A stretch of 64,000 bases of DNA from positions 101,339 to 165,338 of the forward strand of contig DASVCN010000019.1 in assembly GCA_036381595.1 (NCBI GenBank), in the 5' to 3' direction. How positions within the stretch are numbered: position 1 is the stretch's first letter; each line of letters opens with the position of its first letter. Shown here in pieces: positions 54,257-60,720 of the stretch. The notes under the pieces are model-generated. The model searched no databases. It had not been told where the DNA came from and saw only the letters and a program-made list of their open reading frames with translations. The stretch comes from Trueperaceae bacterium. Lineage in GTDB: Bacteria; Deinococcota; Deinococci; Deinococcales; Trueperaceae. A program made the translations under genes and the position numbers.

Positions 54257-55303
54257 TCAGTTCCCAGTCGATCCTGTCATGGCCGTCTCGAGATCTTGTA
54301 TCGCCTGCAGCAGGTCGTGGAGTGCGATTGCGACTTGAGCTTTCGCTTCCACATGATCGAGTTGAGCCTGCATCAGTTCGAGCTGTGAGATGATGCCGGA
54401 CTCGTAGCGGAGTTCTTGGGCGTTGAGCTTTTCGGCGGTCGCATCGAGTGCTGCCAATGCGCTTTCGTGCTTGCCTTGCGCGATCAGTGCCTGATTGTGG
54501 CGCTGTCTGACTGTCAGTTCGAGGCTTTCGACTAGCGCGTTCAGGTCACGGCGTACACCTTCGAGGTGGGCTTCGGCTTGTTCGATCTCCAGGCGTGAGC
54601 TGAAGGCGTTGTCGACGGCTGCTAGTTCGAGTTCCGCGATTTCGATCGCCTGGCGCGCGACTTCGAGTCCCGTGTTCGTCCGCAGGCGTTCAAGCGCCGT
54701 ATCGAGTTGAGGAACATCCGGGTTTGCGGTTATCGGTTGAAGTTCTTGCTCACTTATCTTTTGGCCGAGGAGGCCCGATAGCTGGGCCAGCGCGAGGGAA
54801 AATGTGCCTTCCGTATCCTCGAGCCTTTGCTGTGCCGCTTCCAGTTCGTTCTCGGCTGTTTCCAGCTCGATCCTGGTAGCGGCGCCCGCTTCGAAGCGGA
54901 TGCGGGTTGCTTCGAGGGTTGTTCGGGCTATCGCCTTCTGTTGCGTGCTCACTTCCAGGTCGTTCCGCGCCTCGAGAGCTGCATAGTAGCTGTCGGCTGC
55001 TGCGGTGCGGGCTTGCCGGATTGCTGCCAGCAGGTCATTCTGAGCGTTGACTACGGCGTTTTCGGCTTCGATGACGTCCAGTCTGAGAGCCAGGGGGTCC
55101 TGCTGGATTCGTTCGAGTTGTCGTTCGGCGGCCTGGAGTTCGTTTCGGGCGGCGTGCACCTCGGGACTGTTCTCTGCGGCAAGGTCCTGGAGTTGGGAGA
55201 GGGTGAGTGGTGCGGTCTGGCCGTGCCCAATTGCGCAGGTGAGCGAAATGACGAGCAGGATGAAGTGCCTACCATTGCAGCCGCCCGCCTCACTTTCTTG
55301 CAG
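54257..55303 (-). CDS. TolC-like outer-membrane efflux protein
   Basis: About 348 residues, nearly all long amphipathic helix with TolC-family phrases (AAENSPEVHAARNELQAAERQL, DSYYAALEARNDLEV, RFEAGAATRIELETAENELEAAQ). A signal-peptide-like stretch (FILLVISLTCAIGHG) precedes. It is shorter than typical TolC (about 430). No ATG/GTG/TTG lies in frame before the signal peptide. ATG at about 55276 (M-V-G) is one base out of frame, so a frameshift or a CTG/ATC start must be assumed; the start is provisional. It lies 14 bp after norB. Confidence 0.7.
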   Translation of the reverse strand: MQESEAGGCNGRHFILLVISLTCAIGHGQTAPLTLSQLQDLAAENSPEVHAARNELQAAERQLERIQQDPLALRLDVIEAENAVVNAQNDLLAAIRQARTAAADSYYAALEARNDLEVSTQQKAIARTTLEATRIRFEAGAATRIELETAENELEAAQQRLEDTEGTFSLALAQLSGLLGQKISEQELQPITANPDVPQLDTALERLRTNTGLEVARQAIEIAELELAAVDNAFSSRLEIEQAEAHLEGVRRDLNALVESLELTVRQRHNQALIAQGKHESALAALDATAEKLNAQELRYESGIISQLELMQAQLDHVEAKAQVAIALHDLLQAIQDLETAMTGSTGN

Positions 55304-55317
55304 TCTTTTGCGGGCGG

Positions 55318-57033
55318 TCAGTCGCTGGCGGGTGCTACCTCCAGACGTACACTCGGCCGTGATACTGCTGCGGGTGTGCGGGCCTCGAGCGAAGCCAGGA
55401 AGCGCGCTACGAACAGCACGGTGACGAGCAGGAGCCCCGGGTAGCCGACGCCGGCGGCCAGGTAGGGAATAGTTGGATCGCCGAACTGCACCCGGGGCAG
55501 GTTGAAGCTGAGCAAACCGAAGGTGATGATGCCGCCGAAGATCCACATACTCATGAGCCAGATCCCGGCTTCGAAGCCGCTCATCGGTCCCGACCAGCCC
55601 CTGCCTGTATGTGCCAGTGCTGGGGAACCGATGGACACGGCCGCCTGGTGTTCCGAGTGCTCGGCGGGCAGGCGCACCCTGTGGCCGATGGTGATCAGGT
55701 CGAAGGTCAGCAGACCCGTGCCGATAGTGAACACGATGCCGAAGAAGGGCAGCATCGCCTTGTATAGGCCCATGGCGGGGAAGACATCGCCGCCGAACCA
55801 GTCGAGGCCAAGGGTGCGGTAGACGAATATCTGCACCGTACCGCCGAGTGCGAACGAGAACGCCATCCCCAGCATGCCGATGAATACCAGCCAGAAACTG
55901 AGCTTGCCGAAGCGCTGGTCGAAGTCGGTAGCATTGCGCAGGGCTGGAACGATGAAGTAGGCGGCGCCCAGGCTGAGCATCCCGAAGGTGCCGAACATAG
56001 CCAGGTGGGCGTGGCTGGGCGTGACCCAGCTCCCATGCGACCAGACGTTGGTGAGCGCGAAGGTCATGCTGAAACCGAGGATCCCTGCTCCCACCTGTTC
56101 GAGGACCACCGAGCCCAGCAGGAAGTAGAAGGCGGGCGCGTTCTCCAGCGGGCTGTTGTCGTGGTGGGCGTCGAGGTAGATGTGCCAGAAGCAGAAGATC
56201 AGTGGCAACGGCTCTAGTGCGCTGAAAAGCGAGCCCCAGAACTGCCAGAAGGCGGGCGTGCCGATCCAGAAATAGTGGTGGGCGTTTCCCAGCAGGCCCG
56301 AGAGCCAGACCAGCACCACTCCCCAGAAGACGGCGTAACCTACCGCCTTGACGTCGGCCTTGAACATCAGCACCAGCAGGAAGCCGATGAGACTGATGTG
56401 GATCACTTCCCAGACGCCCTCCACCCAGTAGTGGACGACGAACCAGCGGAAGTACTCCTGCAGGTCGAGGCGTGGCACGAAGAAAAGACCGAACACCCAC
56501 ATGGCGGTAAGGGCGGTCACGCCTATGCCGAGGCCCCAGTGGATCTCGTTCCATTCTCGTACCGGGGGGAAGGTGCGAAGGATGACGTACATGAAAATAG
56601 CGAAGCCCACAAGGATCACCAGGTCGGTGGCGCGGCCGGCTTCGAGGTACTCGAGCCCCTCCTGCAGCCACGGTTGACCCATCCACCAGCCGGCCACGCC
56701 CTTCTGCGCCAGGTATAGGGTGCTGGCGTTCCAGAGGGTAACGAAGATCAGTGCGAAGTAGAGCACGTTGATCAGCCAGGGGGCAGCCAACTCCCGTTTG
56801 GAGAGCAGCGGACCTATGAAGAGGATGGTGCCGATGAAGCCGGAGAGGATCCAGAGGACGCCCAGGTTGACGTGCTCGGCGCGGGCGACGTTGAAGTTGA
56901 GTTTGCCCGCCAGCAGCGAGGGGTCTGCCTGCTGTGCCGAGAGAATCAGTCCGAAGATCACCTGGGCGACGAACAGTACCAGCATGAGCATGAAGAAACG
57001 TTGACTGAGGTGTTGGGTGCGGTACTGGATCAT
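55318..57033 (-). CDS. norB: Nitric oxide reductase catalytic subunit, cNOR type
   Basis: 571-residue heme-copper-superfamily protein with 12 helices; reduces 2 NO to N2O. The catalytic residues of P. aeruginosa NorB are all present at a constant offset of -6: H54 and H343 (heme b), H341 (heme b3), H201, H252, H253 and E205 (FeB), plus E209 and E274. This marks a genuine NOR rather than a cbb3 oxidase. The start overlaps the norC stop (ATGA). No norQ or norD genes are in this window. Confidence 0.95.
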   Translation of the reverse strand: MIQYRTQHLSQRFFMLMLVLFVAQVIFGLILSAQQADPSLLAGKLNFNVARAEHVNLGVLWILSGFIGTILFIGPLLSKRELAAPWLINVLYFALIFVTLWNASTLYLAQKGVAGWWMGQPWLQEGLEYLEAGRATDLVILVGFAIFMYVILRTFPPVREWNEIHWGLGIGVTALTAMWVFGLFFVPRLDLQEYFRWFVVHYWVEGVWEVIHISLIGFLLVLMFKADVKAVGYAVFWGVVLVWLSGLLGNAHHYFWIGTPAFWQFWGSLFSALEPLPLIFCFWHIYLDAHHDNSPLENAPAFYFLLGSVVLEQVGAGILGFSMTFALTNVWSHGSWVTPSHAHLAMFGTFGMLSLGAAYFIVPALRNATDFDQRFGKLSFWLVFIGMLGMAFSFALGGTVQIFVYRTLGLDWFGGDVFPAMGLYKAMLPFFGIVFTIGTGLLTFDLITIGHRVRLPAEHSEHQAAVSIGSPALAHTGRGWSGPMSGFEAGIWLMSMWIFGGIITFGLLSFNLPRVQFGDPTIPYLAAGVGYPGLLLVTVLFVARFLASLEARTPAAVSRPSVRLEVAPASD

Positions 57034-57995
57034 CGCGCCTCCTCCAGGCTGCGGATGTAAGCGACAAGGGCGTCGATCTCCTCGTCGGTGAGTATCCCTT
57101 CGTAGGAGGGCATGACGCCGGCCGGGAAGCCCTGGGCAACGTGCGCGCTCGGCTCGCGGATCGCTGTCTCGAGGTAGGCTTCATCGACGATAATGCTGCT
57201 GCCGTTGCTCAAGGTGCGCTCGGTGCCGTAGAGGCCACCCCAGCCTGGTCCGACAAGGCGCGATGAGTCGCTGGCGTGGCAGGAGAAACAGCCATACTCG
57301 GTTGCGATCCCTTCCCCGACCTTTGCGAGTTCGGCCGGCTCCGCTGCGTCGCTCGCCTCATCGACTGCGACTGCCCGTGGTTCCGCCGCTTTCATGTTCG
57401 ATGCTGCATCGGGCGCCGGGGCCGCCAGAGGGTGTTGGAGGCCGTCTATCTTCGGTTCGGGGGGCCACCCTTCGGTGTTCATCATCGAGGTGTACTTGAA
57501 GAAGGCGATGAGTTCCCGCGTCTCCTGAGCAGTTATCGGCAGGGTCGGCATGAGTGAATGGCTTCCGCCGCGCCTGACGACCCGCTCTCTTGCGCCCGGG
57601 AAGCGGGCGAAGTACTCGTCGATATCGTCGACACCGGTGTCGGCAAGCTGGGCCGAGTCCATGAGCTGGGTGCGAACGGCGGCCTCGGTCGGCCAGGTCG
57701 AGGCGGACGGCAGGAAGGCGGCCAGCCAGGCGGGACCTGCCCTCTCGTAGATATCGGTGAGGTCGGGTGCGAAGTAGGCGCCGTTACCGACGATGGTGTG
57801 ACAACCCATGCAGTTGTAGGCCTGGAGTACCCGCTTGCCGTCGGTGGCGCCGTAGGAGGCGTAGCTGACGGTATCGGGAGTTACCTGGTCGCGCGAGCCC
57901 AGGAAGGAGAAGGCCGACAGCACGATGAAGATGACCATCATCACCGCGAGGACGGCGAGAGCCGCGTAGCGCCGGCTGCGCTCACTGCCGTTCAA
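57030..57995 (-). CDS. norC: NorC fused to a second cytochrome c domain
   Basis: 321 residues. Residues 1-175 form standard NorC: one N-terminal helix (about 11-30) and heme motif C62-x2-C65-H66. A Pro/Ala linker (about 185-222) leads to a second class I cytochrome c, C236-x2-C239-H240 with distal M295. Its wording (LVGPGWGGLYG, DEAYLETAI, GFPAGVMPSY) is like the C-terminal cytochrome c of caa3-type CoxB. The protein is thus a diheme electron-entry subunit. TTG 57995 overlaps the previous stop (TTGA) with GAGGAGA upstream. Confidence 0.92.
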   Translation of the reverse strand: MNGSERSRRYAALAVLAVMMVIFIVLSAFSFLGSRDQVTPDTVSYASYGATDGKRVLQAYNCMGCHTIVGNGAYFAPDLTDIYERAGPAWLAAFLPSASTWPTEAAVRTQLMDSAQLADTGVDDIDEYFARFPGARERVVRRGGSHSLMPTLPITAQETRELIAFFKYTSMMNTEGWPPEPKIDGLQHPLAAPAPDAASNMKAAEPRAVAVDEASDAAEPAELAKVGEGIATEYGCFSCHASDSSRLVGPGWGGLYGTERTLSNGSSIIVDEAYLETAIREPSAHVAQGFPAGVMPSYEGILTDEEIDALVAYIRSLEEAR

Positions 57996-58327
57996 GATGC
58001 GCTCTCCTCGGTGCCGGCATCGCCATTTCCATGTACTGGATGTGAGTGGACGTGGCCGTGACCGACGGCCGTGTTGGGTTCGTGCTCGTGTTTGTGGGCG
58101 TGGTGGTGCCCGTGACCCGGCCCCTCGTGTACGAACAGGGTGCGCAGCGCGCGGAAGAATACGAAGAAGACGTAGACCGCCAGCAGGAAGCCGACGATCA
58201 TGTACACCTGCCACCAGCCGCGTGACTCGGCCCAGTACTCGAACCTTCGCCAGTAGGGCCATGAGAGCAGCAGGCTCACGATGCTGGCGATAACCGACAG
58301 GGTGATATCGATCGACCGTTGAACCAC
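57992..58327 (-). CDS. Small NOR-operon membrane protein with His-rich tail
   Basis: 111 residues: two hydrophobic helices (about 5-24 and 38-60) and a C-terminal tail with 13 His in about 40 residues (HGHHHAHKHEHE, then more). First gene of the nor operon. It may be an analogue of the small NorH subunit in Thermus, with the tail binding metal. GTG 58327 has GGAGG 7 nt upstream. The operon promoter lies about 80 bp away. Confidence 0.82.
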   Translation of the reverse strand: MVQRSIDITLSVIASIVSLLLSWPYWRRFEYWAESRGWWQVYMIVGFLLAVYVFFVFFRALRTLFVHEGPGHGHHHAHKHEHEPNTAVGHGHVHSHPVHGNGDAGTEESAS

Positions 58328-58414
58328 GTCGCAACCTCCATGCGGTCTGCCCCGATGAGCGGTCGGCGCCCACGAACCGATGCGCGTTCACGAAAACGTG
58401 GACACGTTAGTCCG

Positions 58415-58456
58415 AGTATCTGGGCTTTATCGATCAGCGCCTATGACCCAGGTCAA
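58415..58456 (-). promoter_or_regulatory. Crp/Fnr-type box and -10 of the nor operon
   Basis: Box ATGACCCAGGTCAA (58443-58456; ATGAC-N4-GTCAA, one base from the perfect TTGAC-N4-GTCAA). On the minus strand GATACT (58415-58420) is the -10, predicting a start at 58408. The box centre (58449.5) is then 41.5 bp upstream, the class II activator position. Confidence 0.68.
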
Positions 58457-58648
58457 GCTGCCACAGGAGCTATTGCGCGACCGCTACTCGCGTCCCCTCA
58501 GCGTCTCCTCGATGCCGAGCCGCAACGCCCATCCACTACCTGAACGGTTGCCGGCGAACGTTGCGGAGGCGCTCGAATGGGATCGGCCAGGTCCGGCAGC
58601 GCGAGCCCGCGGACTGGTGCATGGTAGCGGCGCCTCGATGGGCAGGCG

Positions 58649-58690
58649 TTGACGCGAGTCAAGGCGGCGGCGTCGTTCACCTTCTAGAGT
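58649..58690 (+). promoter_or_regulatory. Perfect Crp/Fnr-type box and -10 of the cupin gene
   Basis: TTGACGCGAGTCAA (58649-58662), a perfect TTGAC-N4-GTCAA palindrome of the kind used by Crp/Fnr-family regulators such as NnrR/DNR. TAGAGT (58685-58690) is the -10 and predicts a start at 58697, one base into ATG 58696. The box centre is at -41.5, as for nor in the opposite direction. Confidence 0.72.
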
Positions 58691-58695
58691 GACGC

Positions 58696-59088
58696 ATGAC
58701 GAAGCAGCAGGCTGCAGTCGGTAGCCACTTCTCTACGCACTATGACGAGGTCGGCCAGTTTCGCCCCGATGCCTTCTCCGCTACTCCAGTGGGACGTGGA
58801 GACCACCTGCAGGCCGTGGTGGTGTGCTTCGAAGCGGGCCAGTTCATCCCGGTGCACGCTCCTAGTCTCGACCTGGCACTGGTGGTTCTGGAAGGGGAGG
58901 GAGAACTGGCCCTCGAGGACCGGACGGTCGTTCTGACGCAGGGGTCGGTGGCGTTCGTCCCGGCGGGTTGTACGCGTGGCATCAGGGCGAGTACCCGGCT
59001 GAAGGCCTTCCAGGTCGTTGGCCCGCCCCCAACCCCCGCGGACCACCAAGGGGTGCGGGCCGGCTTGCAGCGGCGTTCCTGGCGTTAG
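58696..59088 (+). CDS. Cupin-domain protein
   Basis: 130-residue single cupin (beta-barrel): FEAGQFIPVHAPSLDLALVVLEGEGEL, later GSVAFVPAGCTRGIRA. Candidate metal ligands are fewer than the usual three His plus Glu, so metal binding is uncertain. It is divergent from the nor operon and shares a Crp/Fnr-type control arrangement, which suggests a part in NO or low-oxygen response. ATG 58696 has no Shine-Dalgarno and a -10 5 nt upstream: leaderless. Confidence 0.86.
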   Translation: MTKQQAAVGSHFSTHYDEVGQFRPDAFSATPVGRGDHLQAVVVCFEAGQFIPVHAPSLDLALVVLEGEGELALEDRTVVLTQGSVAFVPAGCTRGIRASTRLKAFQVVGPPPTPADHQGVRAGLQRRSWR

Positions 59089-59109
59089 ATCTTCCTTGAA
59101 GGCCCTGAT

Positions 59110-59343
59110 TCAACTCGGACCCGGCAACGACCGTGGGTCACCTTCGATCATGCTCGCCGTTGTCCTGGCTCGCAGGAACGCCTCGAGTTCGCCGGGCGCC
59201 ATCGGAGGCGAGTAGTAGAAGCCTTGACCCAGGCTGCAACCCAGCTCCTTCAGTAGTTGGGCCTGCTCCCGGTCCTCGATCCCTTCGGCGACGACCTCGA
59301 GCTCGAGGTGGGAGGCTAGGCGAAAGCGCTTTCGTGTGTGCGG
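59110..59343 (-). pseudogene. C-terminal remnant of an EAL-domain phosphodiesterase
   Basis: The minus-strand frame reads LASHLELEVVAEGIED, then LKELGCSLGQGFYYSPPM and ends in a short tail at a TGA. This is the last quarter of an EAL c-di-GMP phosphodiesterase (the VVAEGIE and GCSLGQGFYYS blocks). The homology stops abruptly at about 59322, next to the palindrome CGAAAGCGCTTTCG (59321-59334), and a TAA in frame at 59344-59346 closes it. No start codon or upstream domain: decayed gene. Confidence 0.85.
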
Positions 59344-59346
59344 TTA

Positions 59347-59922
59347 GCCTCGAGCTGAGATGTTTACGAGCACCGATCCTAATTGCACTCCTCTGAAGGA
59401 TCATCCCGAGTGGGTGCCGTACTTGCGCTCTAGTTGGCGCGAGGGCGGGCGGAGGAGCGGCTTCTCTTTTTGACGAGAGCGCTGCAACTATCCCGGATGA
59501 GGCCTCCAATCCGGGTCTGCCGTACTTCGAGTTGCCCTCCTCGTCGAGGGAGGACCTCACTCTCTACCTGGAACTGTGGGGCAACGATCTTGGCTCCAAC
59601 CGGCGCACGCCAGAGGGTAGGTACGCGAGCAGACCAGGAGCCGAAACCTCAGTAATATCGAGGATGCCACCTTGGCCTAGCCTCCATCAAACCCAGTACA
59701 GTTCAGATCTTGCTTGTGCTGCTATCGAACCCTTCGGGCCATGACCTGGGCCATGGGCGCAAACGGGAGTAGTGGGTCGTTTCAAATCTTAGGGGGTGAG
59801 GAGAGAGCAAGTGACCGCTTGTCTCGAGCCGGTCGGGACATTGGCGGGACAAGGGACAGATGACGGCGGGACAAGGAACTTTCTAGAGTCGAGCGCACGT
59901 CCAAGGACGGGAAGGAGTGGAC
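59347..59922. other. Gene-poor, decayed stretch
   Basis: No convincing gene. A plus-strand frame is open from about 59398 to 59744 (protein-like: FELPSSSREDLTLYLELWGNDLG) but lacks a start codon, so a second gene remnant is possible. There is a CCCGGAT/ATCCGGG inverted repeat in the same area. TAGAGT (about 59884) and AAGGAG (about 59910) at the right end belong to the next gene. Confidence 0.45.
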
Positions 59923-60630
59923 ATGAACCTGAGACTTGTAGGCGCTTACTGGAGAATCGTTGTCGGTGTCGGACTCGTGGCCGCGGTGCCGCTTCTCCTC
60001 ATAGGTGACAGGTTGATCGCTAGGTCGGAGGGTGATGCGATCGGCGGAGAGATTGCAAGGATCGCGGCGGGGAGTCCGCAGCAGTGGTTGGCTGGCAGCC
60101 TGCTTTTCCTGCTGGGGCTCGTCTTGTTGTTGCCGGCGGTTCTGGGTCTGGTCCAGCTTGCCCGAACTCGGGGCGTTCTTCTAGCGAATCTGGGTGGGAC
60201 TCTTGCGGTCCTGGGGGTAGTGGGGTTCGTGGGACTCAACGCTCTCAATTACGTCCTTTATCAGTTCGCCGTCACGCTGGAACAGGAACAGATGATCGAG
60301 TTTGCGGGAGGGATGAACGGTAACCCGGGCTTCGCGGTCATCATGTCGCTGGTGATGTTCGGTTTCTATCCGGGTTTGGCCTTGCTCGCCGTCGGCCTGT
60401 GGCGAGAATCGAGCGTGCCGGTTTGGGTGGCGGCCTGCTTGCTGCTCGGTGTCTCGGTGCTGTTCCTTGGCAGCGGCGGAATCTTCAATGTGGTCGGCTT
60501 CGGTGTGATGGCTTTCGGCCTGGGCTGGACGGGGATTCGTGTGTTGGGGAGCAGCGGCAATACCTGGGCAGGTGTCGATTCGGCCAGCAATCGAGCGGAA
60601 CAGGATGGTCCTCGAACTGTCTCCGCTTGA
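59923..60630 (+). CDS. Hypothetical six-helix membrane protein
   Basis: 235 residues, six hydrophobic helices with Gly-rich turns, short polar C-terminal tail (about 205-235). The family is not recognised. ATG 59923 has AAGGAG 5 nt upstream. It lies 90 bp upstream of a two-component pair on the same strand, but that pair has its own -10, so co-regulation is only possible. Confidence 0.65.
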   Translation: MNLRLVGAYWRIVVGVGLVAAVPLLLIGDRLIARSEGDAIGGEIARIAAGSPQQWLAGSLLFLLGLVLLLPAVLGLVQLARTRGVLLANLGGTLAVLGVVGFVGLNALNYVLYQFAVTLEQEQMIEFAGGMNGNPGFAVIMSLVMFGFYPGLALLAVGLWRESSVPVWVAACLLLGVSVLFLGSGGIFNVVGFGVMAFGLGWTGIRVLGSSGNTWAGVDSASNRAEQDGPRTVSA

Positions 60631-60720
60631 TTAGTCCGCTCAACACGGGGTCGCCGTAGGTTACCGGTGGCCCCGACTGCCGCTTGCGACTGTAGAATCT
60701 GGACAACCTGGAGGGCGATC

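Noticed and set aside
55319..57184. Extension of the TolC frame through norB (975-residue frame)
   Set aside because: The norB frame is certain from its catalytic residues; the other frame upstream of 55303 is composition-driven and Arg/Pro-rich.
59220..59235. Third Crp/Fnr box (TTGACCCAGGCTGC)
   Set aside because: Only the first half matches; the second half is not GTCAA, and it lies inside the EAL remnant.
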